Source: Tremella fuciformis (lineage: Eukaryota > Basidiomycota > Tremellomycetes > Tremellales > Tremellaceae). From it: 64,000 nucleotides of DNA. The notes under the pieces are model-generated. The model was not told the origin of the DNA. It did no database searches and worked only from the letters and a program-made list of their open reading frames with translations. This document shows positions 39,101 to 50,700 of the stretch, piece after piece (the first letter of the stretch is position 1; every line of letters starts with the position of its first letter). The position numbers and the translations under genes are program-made. The DNA lies in contig CP136495.1 of the NCBI GenBank assembly GCA_032768795.1, positions 1,118,501 through 1,182,500 of the forward strand, written 5' to 3'.

Positions 39101-39780
39101 GATACCCGCGTTGCCATGTATGCGCTTTGGTATCGGCCACCCGCCCCTGAGCTGATGCCAGACTCTTGAGATGCGTTCGTCACTACGGATGCACCTGTCT
39201 GCTCCGGCTGTATAGGTTTAGCGGGGGCTGCTACGGAGAAGGAAGAAGAGGCGTTGCTGGAGCCGAACCCCAGCCCTGAGCTCAGGTCCGGCGAGAAGGT
39301 ATTCCTCTTAGCGGATCGTGGGGTGACATGAACCGAGTCGGGGCCCGACGAGTCGAGGCCGTTGATCTTGGCCTGCCATTGATCCCGGACAGAGCTGATC
39401 GACTTGCTGCCTCTACTATGGCCTAAAGCCAGTACAGACTTGTCTGGCGAGCCTTGGATGCCTAGGCCTACAGCAGTCGCTGCGCTGCCGCGGTTCGGAA
39501 CAAAGCCATTGCCATTCGATTCGGCGACCATACGTTTGACTGATCTCGTGATAGGAGTGGAAGGAGGGGATGGACCTATGGGGGTTGGACTATTGGCCAA
39601 TGCGGCCAAGGAATGTGATGCACCGGAGGATGTCGAGCCCGGCGTATTGCGATGGTTGGTCGAGGTCGATGAAGTCCGTTGCAGGAGCCTAGCTTGATAG
39701 CCAAAGATGGATGGCGAGTTGGCGAGCGGTTTGGGTGGCGAAGGACCCGCCGAGAAGGAAGACGAAGGAGTGTCGGGCAT
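33110..39780 (-). CDS. IQG1: IQGAP-family cytokinesis scaffold (Iqg1/Rng2)
   Basis: A minus-strand gene of roughly 2,100 aa in several exons. Exon 1 (from 39780) encodes about 600 disordered Ser/Pro-rich residues and the start of a calponin-homology domain (IEGCLDEELDFGVTELEDGL). The next exons complete it (ENINYFLRLLRSVGMPEV; FCLHVLSHLLARMGKA). A large exon (about 37010-35070) encodes 13 consecutive IQ motifs of the form xxLQAxxRGxLAR, then the start of the RasGAP-like domain (AQQEYL/LCRLFIGLNV region). Exons down to 33170 complete the GAP-like and RasGAP-C domains. The last 42-nt intron was placed so that the protein ends INKKFYS, as in the family, instead of the unspliced reading that stops at 33132. 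IQGAPs bind F-actin, myosin light chains and calmodulin at the contractile ring. Confidence 0.9.
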
Positions 39781-40205
39781 GATGAAGTTGACCTGGTACT
39801 TCGTCTACAGGTTGGTCGAAGAATCGGCTGCGAGCAGGGCGGTGAAGATGTTGATCTCGCAAGCTACCATCTCAGCTGAGGTTGTCGGTCTCTCCATTAG
39901 TTGTCGTTGTCAAAGTCGGCGCCGATGTCGCTGGGAATGATGATGACGATGATGATTGATGAACCGAGGTCCGAGCTTTGCTTTGGTAACTTGACTTCTT
40001 TTTTGAACCCGTCGGGACGCGTCTGACTTTCAGGGGTTACTGTCACTTATTCGTGCCCTCCCCTTTTGATCAGGCAGTGTTTCACGGACATGTCGTGCAA
40101 CTCCGGGACTTGGTGCCTGTCTTTCAGACTTTTTGGCCGCCGAAGCCAGAAGGCAGTAATATTCTTTCATCTCCACGTCCAGGTGACCAAGTGGAACCCA
40201 GCAAC
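39781..40205. promoter_or_regulatory. Divergent promoter region IQG1 / SPB1
   Basis: 425 bp between divergent starts. A GAT-rich run (near 39936-39960) lies 5' of the IQGAP gene. No clear regulatory motif is seen. Confidence 0.4.
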
Positions 40206-43200
40206 ATGGGTAAACACGACAAAAAGACGGGTAAAGGCCGTTTGGACAAGTTCTACAAGCTTGCCAAAGAGCAGGGATACAGAGCCCGTTCAGCCTTGTC
40301 AGTCTCCCTTCTCTCGCGCATGTACTACTCTGACAATGTAGCAAGCTCATACATCTCAATCGCAAGTACGATCTCTTGAGCAAATCGAAATGCGCCATCG
40401 ATCTCTGTGCTGCTCCAGGTGGCTGGCTACAAGTCGCGGAAAAGTACATGCCCAAGGGCTCTCTGATTGTCGGCGTCGACCTGCATCCCATCAAACCTCT
40501 CCCCCATGTCACCACCTTCGTCTCGGACATCACCACCCCACAATGTCGCAACATCCTTCGATCGCACCTTCATGACTGGAAGGCCGACCTGGTCCTCCAC
40601 GATGGCGCTCCCAACGTCGGTTCCGCTTGGGTACAGGATGCCTTCACTCAGAACGAGCTGGTGCTGCAGTCCTTGAAGCTTGCAACGGAGTTCCTGGTCA
40701 AGGGCGGAAACTTTGTCACCAAGGTCTTCCGAAGTCAAGACTATAATAGCTTGATGTGGGTCTTTGGACAACTGTTCAAGACTGTAGAAGCGACCAAGCC
40801 GCCCAGTTCGCGGTGAGTGCCGTTCAACCTCAAAGGGAGTTGAACTGACAAGCCAGAAATGTGTCTGCCGAGATCTTTGTCGTCTGTCAAGGCTTCATCG
40901 CGCCGAAACATATCGATCCGAAGTTCTTGGACCCAAAACATGTCTTCAAGGACATCGCTCCCCTTCCCACGTCCATCACTGAGGCACCTGTTGCCGAATC
41001 CTCCACATCCGCACAAGCCTCTTCGTCGACTCAGGCGAACAACCACGCCCACGCGAATGTTTTCATGCCTGAGAAGAAACGCCGAAACCGAGAGGGTTAC
41101 GCAGAGGGAGACTACATGTTGTTCCACAAATGTTCGGCGTCAGATTTCGTTCGAGGCGCGGATCCAGTCGCTCTTCTGGGGTCTATGAACAAGATCGAAT
41201 TCGTGTCTGAAGAGGAGAAAGCGTGAGGTTATGTCTAGCTTGGAAGGGTCTGCCTGACTATCAGGTGGTTGAAATCCCGCCACACGAAGCCAGACGTTGT
41301 GGCCAACTTCGAAGATCTCAAGGTCTTGGGTAAAGGCGATTTCAAGCTGCTCATGAAATGGCGACTCGCAATCCGTCTTGAAATCGGTCTTGATGTCAAG
41401 GCCGACCCTCAACAAGATGTGACAGAAGAGGTCACGATTGAGCCTTTGGATGAAGAGGAGGAGATCAGCGCCGAGATGAAGAGGGCCCACGATGAGAAAC
41501 TTGCACGAAGCAAGAAGGAGAAAAAGAGGGCAAACGAGAAGAAAGCAAGAGAGCTTTTGAAGCTGCAACTCAACATGACGGCTCCAACCGATCTTGACTT
41601 AGAGGACCGAGCTCTCGGCGGAGAAGACGACATGTTCGACCTGGGCGAAGCGGAAGGCGAGATGTCACGTCAAGGCCGGAAGAAAGGCATCGGTGCAGCA
41701 TTGCAAGAAGAGGATGGAATGTCCGAGTCGGAACAGGACGAACAGTCCGCAGACGAGGACGATGAAGTGCTCGATACCGACGATGAGCGAGAGAAGAAGA
41801 CCCAGGCTCTTGAGGGCGAACTCGACGGGCTGTACGACCAGTATCAGGATCGAATGAAGGAGCGCGACGCCAAATGGCGCGTCAAACAAGCGCGACTCAA
41901 GGACAAGAACTTTGACGCATGGCATGGTATCAAGGACAAGGAGGGCAGCGGGAGCGATGACGATGACGGAGATGATGGGGTCAACAAGGGATATCGTAAT
42001 GGCATGGTTCGTGTGCCAAGACGCGGTGACCCTGATGTCGACCAAGGGGAAGAGAGTGAAGAAGGCGGATGGGACGTTGTTGCCAAACGGAAGGCCGTTT
42101 ACGACGCACATGATTCGGACGACTCGAGTGATGAGGACGGGGAGGAACGACCTGAACCCCCACGGAAGCAGCGGTCTCCTGCAGCCAATAATCGACCGCA
42201 CTCTCCTGCTATCCAGAACCAGCAAAGAGGCCTTGTCACCTCGCTGCAAGACAAGGAGAAGCGAGCGCAGATGAGCCGGCAAGCACAGCTGTGGTTCGAC
42301 CAGTCAGTGTTCAAGGGCGTTGGCGATCTGGCCGCCCTCGACGGGGATGAGAGCGAAGACGAAGAGTCGGGCGACGATGAAGCGGACGAAGACAGTGAGG
42401 ACGAAGATGGCGAGAACGCAGAAGACGAGCAGGACGACGAGGAGGATGGGCCAGACCAGGACGAGGGGTCTGACGTCGAGATGGACACTGCATCGGAAGG
42501 CGCGGAAGGGGAGCAAGACGAGGACGATTTTGAGATCGCCCCTCAAGCTACGGATGATGCGCCAGAGTGGGACGTGGACGACGAGGACCAAGACGAGGTC
42601 AAGAAGAGAATCATCAAAGGCGAGTGTGGTCCGGTCTACCGCGTTCCAGAGCTGACGATTCAGAGAAAGGCTTGTTGACGGCCGAGGCGGTGACGCTCGC
42701 CACACGACTGGTCAACCGACAAGAGACGCTCTCTTCGCTCGTGGACGCCGGGTTCAACCGCCTGTCCGCCCACAATAAAGACGACCTGCCTGGTTGGTTC
42801 CTCGACGACGAGGCCAAGCACTACAAGCCCAACTTGCCCATCACCAAAGAAGCCGTGGCGGCTTTGCGCGAACGCCAGCGCGCGCTGGACGCACGGCCGA
42901 TCAAGAAAGTCGCCGAGGCCAAGGCGCGCAAGAAGATGCGTGCGGCGCAGCGGCTCGAGAAGGCCAAGAAGAAGGCCGATGGCGTGATGGATGCCGAGGA
43001 TCTGAATGAGGGCGAGAAGGCCCGTCAGGTGGGACGCGTCATGGCGCGCGCGGCCAAGGGGTTGGGAGGCAAGGACAAGCGCCCGGAGCGCAAGGTTGTC
43101 GTTGCCAAGGGCACCAACAAGGGTGTCAAGGGACGGCCGAAAGGCGTCAAGGGCAAGTACAAGATTGTCGATGCGCGCATGCGCAAGGAAGTGCGCGCCG

Positions 43201-43238
43201 AGAAGCGCAAAACCAAGGCCGGAAAGAAGAGGCGTTGA
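40206..43238 (+). CDS. SPB1: Spb1, 2'-O-ribose methyltransferase of 27S pre-rRNA
   Basis: Five exons (40206-40297, 40342-40812, 40857-41222, 41265-42619, 42664-43238), 952 aa. The start [20 protein letters not shown] and [16 protein letters not shown] lead into an RrmJ/FtsJ fold: [50 protein letters not shown] and [12 protein letters not shown]. The K-D-K-E catalytic residues typical of FtsJ enzymes appear present. A long acidic middle (rich in DDED, residues about 440-740) precedes the Spb1 C-terminal domain ([36 protein letters not shown]) and a basic tail. Spb1 modifies G2922 of 25S rRNA and is needed for 60S assembly. The last intron appears to have a GC donor. Confidence 0.95.
42620..42663 (+). 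other. Probable GC-AG intron in SPB1
   Basis: A 44-nt intron beginning GCGAGT after AAAG, with branch site GCTGACG and ending TTCAG, restores the frame from EVKKRIIK to [10 protein letters not shown], which matches the Spb1 C-terminal domain. A GT alternative (GTCCGG) would leave only a 35-nt intron and add GEC. Without splicing the frame stops at 42676-42678. Confidence 0.6.
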
Positions 43239-43398
43239 TCCGAAGCGTGGCAAGGTGTCCGCTAATGGGATGTAGACATCGCTTTGTACATTAACTGTGT
43301 TCACTTGCATGGTATACGATATCTGAGAGCTACATTTCACAGCATTGATCTCACAATTGTTCCAACTAAGATACAACTAAAGACTGTCCCGGACTGAG

Positions 43399-46339
43399 TT
43401 AGACCTTCTGCCGCACCCCATCCCACCGGCGCATCTTCATCCACACCTTGCCCACCTGAACAGGATAGAACCATTCCATCCATTGTCCTTCGATCACAGC
43501 ATGTCCGTGACTGAGCTCAAGAGAAACGTCAACTTTGGCGCCCACGACATCCTGTTCTTCCCAGACCGCATCCTCCGGCTTGCCTATGACTCTCTGACTC
43601 GCCTGACTGCTGTCTTGTTCGCTTTTCTGGAGAGTCGCGCCATTCGAAGCGACATAATGGACATACGGGACATAGACAAGCGCTCGGCCCTGTTTCGCTG
43701 GCGACGGGTCGCCGTCCACGGTAGGATCTGATCTGCCGGGGACATGAAGAACATCTCCCCACCCTTGCGGGATTTCGATCGTCAGATCGAATGCCGATGT
43801 AGACATGTCGAAGTTGAATTCTTTCACTTGCCCGGTGACTTCTGCCGGGTATGGCCTGCACCAACTCTGTATACCCCTGGCACCGAGGTGTACAAGAGTG
43901 GCAAGATCCGTGGGCGCGTCGGCCTTGAGGTCGTCATCGTCATCCAGGTCATCGTAACACCATATAGAGAGATCCTCGCCATTCCAGCCGTCGCCGCCAT
44001 CGTGTGTGTTCAGCGGTTCGTACGCCCATAATGTCCATGAGAGGGCATTGCGCCCGTCACACGCCGAAAGAGTCTCGTCCATCGCTTTGGTCGGCTCGCG
44101 GTAGTCTGTGAAGGCCGTCTTGCCTTTGGCCAACCCGAAGAACTTCGTCTCCTTCATATCGAAAGGTGTACCGATTTCTCCGATGACCGCTTCGCTCGTT
44201 AGTGGGACGAGGAAGACAGGCGAAACTGAACTCACCAGGATACTTCTTTCGCGGATCATCAGAGGCGATCGACTCGGTCCGTTGGGCATCCAACTTGAGT
44301 TCGCTGATCTGTTCTCGGAGGCTCTTCCGTATACTATTTGAGCCGAGGTTGAGTGAGGTGGCTATAGACTTGAGTCCTCGCTGTATTTGTACAGCGTCCT
44401 GTCAGTCAGCCCGACCACTTCAGATACCCGAATGGACCGTGCGCACGGCGTTGAAGAGATGTCGCCCTGATGGTCAGCCGTTCATCCTTCCCATGCAGGG
44501 AACACACGCACGCTTTCCCAGCATCGTCAGTCCATCGTAAAAGTGCGGGCTGAGCGCCACACGACCCTCTTCGCCTTCATAGTTGTGAATGTCCGGTGGC
44601 TGTCCGAAGACAGGTGGATTCACAAAAGAGATCGCCTCGGGATGCTCTTTGCGTATTCTGCTGATGAAGGCGCCGTATGCAGCTAAAAATGAGTTATTGT
44701 TTTTGAGACGTTCCGACAAGCTCACGTCTCCAGAAATCAGTGATGAAGTCAAATTCCCTGCCAGATTGAGCCTTTGGGCTGAAGTGATCCTTCTTTATGA
44801 CCTCTTTCCTATGCGTGTCCCATCTGTGCATCAGCGATTATGAGCGAGAAGACGCTGGACCTACACTCCATGCCCTGCCCACGGACAGCCTCCTCGGCCG
44901 TCCTCTTCCCAGAAACTCCATTCTTCGCCCCATTTATACCCCCAGCGTCTTTCAGCATCCTTCGCCTCAGCACGCGTGAGCCATACGGACTCCCCCTTCG
45001 GCGGCGTGAGTGTAATCGATCCTTTGCTCTTCTTGCCAGTGGACGTAAAATCATCTAGAGCAATATTGTCTACTCGAAGTCCGGCTCCCAGCAGGAAAGC
45101 CTGTAAAGGCGTAGGCATTGGTCCTTTCCTGAAGTCTTGGGAAGGAGGAATCTCGTTCAGGTCCGGGATACCGATGAAACCCTCGTGTGGCTCGTTCATC
45201 GAGTCCCAACCGATGATGCAGTCGTCGTATAGACCCCCTGCCTGCCGTATACGTGCCGCCAGGCTTTCTGTGAGCGCAGGTAATCTCAAAACGTATTATA
45301 GCTCACTGCCCATATGCCTCATGTCGGCAGTCAGCGACGAACTGTCCAGCAGCTTTGCCGTTTATAGCGCATTTAGGCGCAAAGCGTTCCGATGCCCAAT
45401 ACATGGTGAAGCAATGCCTGGCCGCGAGTCGATGTAAGTTGGTGTTCCAGATCACTTGACGTCAGGGGACATGTCGACGAGGAGACAAACCAGCTCACTA
45501 TCCGGAAACTCGCCCGCCTCTCCGTTCTTGGCCATCTCGATACCTTCTTCCCCTCCATAACCACCATTCTTCCAACAGCCATGTAAGAGCGCTGCACCAG
45601 TCTGATGTACACGTTTTGGATTGATGCCAAGAGCCTCTATTGACCAATAGGGAGCACCTGATCCGCCGGTAAAGCGCGAGTAGACATCCTGATGCGGTGA
45701 GATGACTGGGGTTGAGCTGGGCAGTCGTGTCGTGGCCGCCGACTCACAGACTTTGAGCCCCATGTCTTTCACGCGCCGAAGGATTCGTATGAGGTAGTCG
45801 ATGTACTCCTCGTCATATTTGCCTCTGGTTCTCAGCTACATCCAGGTCCTGATGGCTCGACAGACGGTCCAGCGTGCTCCAGCGCCTCCCATGGCACAAT
45901 GAAGCGTATTAGTCGGAAGCCCCACGCTTTCAAGCGCCGTAAATGTAACTGAGCATGAGCTCAACGCCAGAGGTCCAAGGAGGGAGCGAACATCGGCCTC
46001 TTCCTCCCGGAGAGGATGCCCCACAAACCACCCATCCCGCCCTCCGGCCTCGCCTTCGGTCCATATACCTCCCTGGGCATCATCGAGCTGGGTGACCACG
46101 CCTGCTCGGCGGCGGCGCAACTCGTCTCGCTCCTTACGGGTATCGGTCGGCAAGCTCTCATAGCTGTCCAGCGGGAAGGTGGGGATCTTGCCAGTTGATC
46201 CGAGGTTTACCCCGCGCAAGATGAGCGAAACAGGCAGGTCGGCAGTAGGAGGAGTGGCGGGTTGTAGGAAATTGAGGTGAGCAGTTGTGATCCGCGAGGC
46301 AGATGGCGACGGTGTGTAGGGAGCTACCAGCGGACTCAT
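43399..46339 (-). CDS. SGL1: GH5 ergosteryl-beta-glucosidase (EGCrP2/Sgl1 type)
   Basis: Eleven exons on the minus strand sum to 834 aa. The main ones are 46339-45992, 45948-45866, 45824-45748, 45705-45499, 45454-45307, 45263-44865 and 44189-43399, with four short exons between 44825 and 44230. Landmarks are [66 protein letters not shown], the acid/base motif [11 protein letters not shown], and the nucleophile region [14 protein letters not shown]-terminal beta domain ends the protein. This matches the endoglycoceramidase-related enzymes of basidiomycetes; the EGCrP2/Sgl1 branch hydrolyses ergosteryl glucoside in the vacuole. Its loss in Cryptococcus leads to sterylglucoside build-up and loss of virulence. 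EGCrP1 (glucosylceramide-specific) is the other possibility. Confidence 0.88.
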
Positions 46340-46728
46340 AGCGCCTTTCTGATTGTATTAGCGAGTCACAGGATGATAGAGATGAAGAGTTGGATGCATG
46401 ATGGCTGCGAGAATATAAGAGGCGCAGTGCAAAGGGCTGTGAGTAACACCGATGTGATGGGATCGACCTCCACCAGGCACATCTCACCTCGGTCCTTCGG
46501 AAATGACGTACCAAAAGAACATGCCAAAATCTCGTCATGTTCTTTCTCGTTCCAGCCCTCCCTGGGCCTCTCACTAATCTCTCATGGTTCTCGCCAAACT
46601 GCTCTCGATACCAGTGGCAATTGGCACGCTCATCGCTTCAAGGCTCTCGCCCATTCTCCCAGGAGCTCTCAGCAGAGGTGCAAGTACGATGGTGATCGAA
46701 TCATCAAAGCTGAATGGTGAGCAAGTCA
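46340..46728. promoter_or_regulatory. Promoter region between SGL1 and the Helitron insertion
   Basis: 389 bp that, before the transposons arrived, formed the divergent promoter of SGL1 and the DUF2237 gene now at 54015. A plus-strand ATG at 46584 opens a frame that runs into the transposon. In the reconstructed empty site it could be part of a 5' exon of the DUF2237 gene (see findings). Confidence 0.45.
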
Positions 46729-47161
46729 TCAGCGTAGCTCTTACGGGGCGAATTTCTGCGGGTGTCCCTGGAACGAAAACGGTAAATGGGGGAATTAAAT
46801 AAGAAAATTCCGGCCATTCTGATTTCATCAGCACAATCCTAATATGCATTGTGTCCTTGCCAAATTGCCTTTCATCAGAGAATAAAGATCTATGCATGAG
46901 GCTGATGCATGGAATGATCTCTGTAGCAGAACCAATCGCCTACATAGCTACTGCCATACCCTGCCCTATCATTGCACCAAAATGGTTACAATAGCGCAAG
47001 TCTGACAAGACTGCAATAGGCTTGCCAGGTGGCAGCTGTGACATAGCCCCTGTGACCAGCTTGGCATGCCTATGATCATCTGATCAGCCTAGCATGCCCA
47101 ACAAGCACTTGCGCATCTCTTGATGAAGTGCTTTAGCTTGCAACTAATCAATGTTCTACAG

Positions 47162-47265
47162 TACATCCGGCTTTGCCGGATGCTTGACCCGTAAGGGCTG
47201 CGATGGCTGCGCCGCTAGGCGCAAGGGGGGGTCTTGGGGGGGTGTCCCACCCCCCCATGTCTAAC
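47162..47265. repeat. Cluster of GC-rich inverted repeats inside the small Helitron
   Basis: Three palindromes follow one another: ATCCGGC/GCCGGAT with a TTT loop, TGCGCC/GGCGCA with a GCTA loop, and a G7/C7-type stem (GGGGGGTG/CACCCCCC) with a TCC loop. Their presence in a non-coding element suggests fold-back structure in single-stranded DNA or RNA. They do not resemble a known gene. Confidence 0.65.
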
Positions 47266-47369
47266 GGAACCAAAGAACAAGGAATTGCATTAGGTTTTCC
47301 AAATTGCCTGAGAACCAATAACTTGAATACCTGATTAGAAATTCAGAGCTAAAAAAGAATTGAAATAAC

Positions 47370-47411
47370 GAGCTACGCCCTATCGCGCACTTTCCTGCAC
47401 GATCTACCTAG
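47370..47411 (+). other. 3' terminus of the small Helitron
   Basis: Order: GAGCTACGC subterminal inverted repeat, ATCGCGCA-6-TGCACGAT hairpin, CTAC, then CTAG followed by the T of the next element. This arrangement is the standard Helitron termination signal. Confidence 0.85.
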
Positions 47412-47463
47412 TCAGCGTAGCTCTTACGGTGCTGAATTCTGCGGGTGTCCCTGGAACGAAAAC

Positions 47464-47619
47464 GGTAAGTGGGGGGGCCAAATAAAAATTTTCCGGCAGG
47501 CTGGGTATAAGGGTGGAGGGGACTTTGAATTTTCATCCTCATCCCCCTCTCTACTCAAATCTGGCGAAGCCCTGGCAGTTTGACTGTTTATGTGGGGGGA
47601 TCAAATAAAGAAATTCCGG
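47464..47619. repeat. Repeated subterminal block with AAATTNCCGG-like core
   Basis: A block of about 33 bp, G-run then CCAAATAAA then TTCCGG, occurs at 47464-47496 and again at 47586-47619 in the large Helitron. The related copy in the small element is at 46781-46813. The core AAAATTTTCCGG also occurs near the 3' end (53901-53912). Such spaced copies could be binding sites (iterons) for the Rep protein. Confidence 0.6.
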
Positions 47620-47775
47620 AGCACTTAGAGATTTCAGGCTGCCTGGCTTGCCTTGCACACCTAATCTTCTCACTTCCTATTGCATGCCTAACTTTGGACC
47701 CACTGTAAGTCGCCCATTCTTCTGTCATGCATGCATGGGCTGATGAGTACAGCTGAACTTCTTGCAAGTTGATGC

Positions 47776-50700
47776 ATGATCAAGTGTTGGCTTGTCCATA
47801 ACATCAATGTGAGCTTTGCCTTCAAGCGATGCATGCACATACTGATGCAGAAAGTCCCAGATATTGCAGCAATGCACTGCTCTCGAGGCCAACGCTGTTT
47901 GGGTCAGCACACAACTCTCAATGGTGATCACTTTCGGAAGGCTTCTTCAGGGCGGGGCAGCAGCGACTTCTTCAAAACATGCTCCTTCTGTCGCAAACAA
48001 CCGCCAGTCCCACTTGCAACACCCCGGTCACGGCATGGTCATGCTGAGTGCATCAAATGTGGCTTCACCTTTGCCACTCCTCGATTTCGAGACAATCGAG
48101 GTCGCCCACGCAACACATGCCAATCTTGCTTGGAGCAGCATCACTCCCAATCAGCGCCAGGCACACCCACTCGCACAACCCGGCCATTGCCACCAGTCAC
48201 CCCAGGCTCTCAGCCTACGCCTGGTACACAGAGAGGTCTTCCACGCCCGCGCCATGAGGTCACCTCACCAACACCACGTCGCAACCAGGATCTACATCCT
48301 GTAGAGCTTGGCCGCCCCACACGAACCAGACGTGCACCTCAACTGCCCTACGCCACTCCGCCCAGCCCGCCTCAAGGTGCTGCACACCGAGTCACAGAAC
48401 AGCCACCAGCCCCACCACCACGCCTGGATCGCCATGCTGGACAGTCACGCTGCTTCAAGTGCAAGACCTGGAAAGAACATTCCGAGTTTCTCCAAGCAGG
48501 GACAGCCTCTCGCCGCTTCAAGACTTGCAGCACCTGTCGCGAATCCTCCAGAGCAGCCTATCATCGTCGACAACAGTCAACTCAGTCATCCCTCTCAGTC
48601 GACATGCTGGGCAATGCCTTCCTGCCCATTCCTGCAACACCCAACGATCTTGACGACATCTGCCTCTCTGAAGCTGCCATTGGGTGTATTGGGGACTTCC
48701 ACTCAGCAATGGCAGCTGAGACGATGGAGACTTGCGAGAACTGCAATGAGAAATGGTTTGGACTCAAGGTCCAACAGGGTAAATGTTCACGTTGTCAAAT
48801 TGATGGGGAGAAATGGACATCTGCCAACTGTATGGATCCAGGTCAGTGTCCAGGATTGTATGTGCTTCTCATGACTGACTTCACAGGTCCTTCTCTGCAG
48901 GAACTGTGCCGTGCAGCTGGCAGAGCAGTCCCTGACTTGCCCTCACAGGTGGAAGAGATGCTCCTCTCTCCCTACCATGTGCTGCTTCAAACATGGCGCG
49001 TTGGTGGTGGACAAACCAAATACGGAGGCCACACCTGTCTCTATGCCCATGACAGTGGCAGATTCCTCTCTCGACTTCCCCTCACCGTCACCGACCTTGA
49101 TGTTCTCATCATCAAGCCGACAAATGCCCAAGCCCCCGCCAACGCTGCCAATCCCTCAGAGGATTTTGCACGCCGACCAGAGTTCCAAGTCCAGCGGTCA
49201 CGCATTCTCGCAAACCTGCAAGCACTACAACACTTCCATCCAGCCTTTCAGAATGTCGAGATCAACTGGGAAGCAATCAATTCCCTTCCTGAAAACGGTT
49301 CTGTCTTCCATCAGCTGCGGTCTGTCAACTTGGAGGAGGTGCAGTACAGCGCACCTGAGCCTGACACTGGGCCAGTTGAGCAGGAGTCAGCAGAGGAGAC
49401 AAGCTTGCCAGAGCTGGCTATACCAAACCTTGGAGAAGGCAACAATATTGTGGAGGAGATCCGGGAAGCACTGGAACAGGTGGTGGATGGAGGACCACCA
49501 GCACCCCTGCTCCTCACTGGACCTGTGCTGCATTCCACTCCAATCAATGAGCACGACATCAGCAACCCATTCCTCACCAAGGCCTTCCCCTTCCTCTTCC
49601 CCACCGGCCAGGGGGATCTGCATCAACAACGGCCTACCACAATACGTGATTCAGACTACTTCCGTCACCTGCTCTACTATCAGGATGGAAGGTTTGCAAA
49701 ACACCCTCGATTCCGGTGAGTGCATCTCTCAGCATTAAGCCAAGCTGACAGTCAGCTATTATGCCTTCAACTGCATCATGAGGTGGCGAGCAAAACGGCT
49801 CTCCTGCTTCTATGTCAGCCGGAATGAAGAGGACCGAGCCCTCTCTGCTGCAGACATTGCTGCCATGGTGTCCGACCCAGCCAAGCAGCTGGCATCTCGA
49901 GTGCGACGATCAGCAGCCACCTTAACCGGAACACCACCCTACTGGGCACAGCAGAGTCGCAATCTTGCTGCAATGATCCGTCAACTGGGCACTCCACATG
50001 CTTTCATCACATTCTCAGCTGCGGATCTTCAGTGGCCAGATCTCCACGTCCACATGCCGGACCAAGCGCTACCAACTATGAGCGAACCTGATCGACAACG
50101 CATCAATGCCAAGAACGTCAATGAGAACCCAGCAATTGCAGCTTGCTGGTTCTATCGAAGATTTGAGCTGTTCTTGGCCAAGGTCCTCAAACCCCTGCTT
50201 GGAATAGAGGACTGGTGGTATCGCTTTGAATGGCAAAATCGAGGCTCCAGCCATGTCCATGGACTGGTTTGGCTCAAGGGGGCGCCATCCCCAGACACCC
50301 TTGATATCAACAATCCGGACAGTGTCCAGGAATTCCTTGACTTCTGGTCCACCAGAGTGTCAACCATCAATCCTGGAGAGGACATTCCGCCTCATCCAAA
50401 GCACCCCTCTGCCCACAGTAGCGACGAAATCATCTTTCGCTTCAAAGATCTGGCACAGATGCTCAACCGTGTCCAGAGGCACACGAGGTGCACTGCCTAT
50501 TGTCTTCGCCGCCCAAAAGGATCTCCTCCCAACAGTCCGCTTGTCTGTCGCTTCAAGTTCCCCAAGGAGCTGGAGACAGAACTCCGACTGGTTGTCAATC
50601 CCAACAGAAACAAGCAACTCATCACACCACGCAACGACACCCACCTCAACAGTTACAATGCAGTCACTGCACTGGGATGGCGAGCCAACTCCGACATCAG

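Larger units (their letters stand above)
46729..47411 (+). mobile_element. Non-autonomous Helitron (683 bp)
   Basis: Begins TCAGCGTAGCTCTTACGG directly after an A (46728) and ends CTAG at 47408-47411. A 3' hairpin (8-bp stem with one mismatch, 47382-47389 with 47396-47403) sits 4 nt before CTAG. The first 55 bp are nearly identical to the start of the adjoining large element. GCGTAGCTC at 46732-46740 is the exact reverse complement of GAGCTACGC at 47370-47378. There is no open frame of note. It carries no transposase and would depend on the neighbouring element. The middle differs from the large element and contains strong GC hairpins. Confidence 0.85.

Noticed and set aside
41665..42282. 205-codon frame opposite SPB1
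   Set aside because: Hydrophobic-looking product is the mirror of the acidic repeats (GAC/GAG) of SPB1; no independent support.
46584..46802. 72-codon frame running from host sequence into the small Helitron
   Set aside because: Crosses the transposon boundary at 46729, so the second half is transposon DNA read by chance; only the part left of 46728 might belong to a host exon.
48308..49738. Frames in other phases over the RepHel N-terminal exon (188 and 275 codons)
   Set aside because: Shadows of the Pro/Thr/Cys-rich zinc-finger exon; the 647-codon frame alone joins in phase to the helicase exon.
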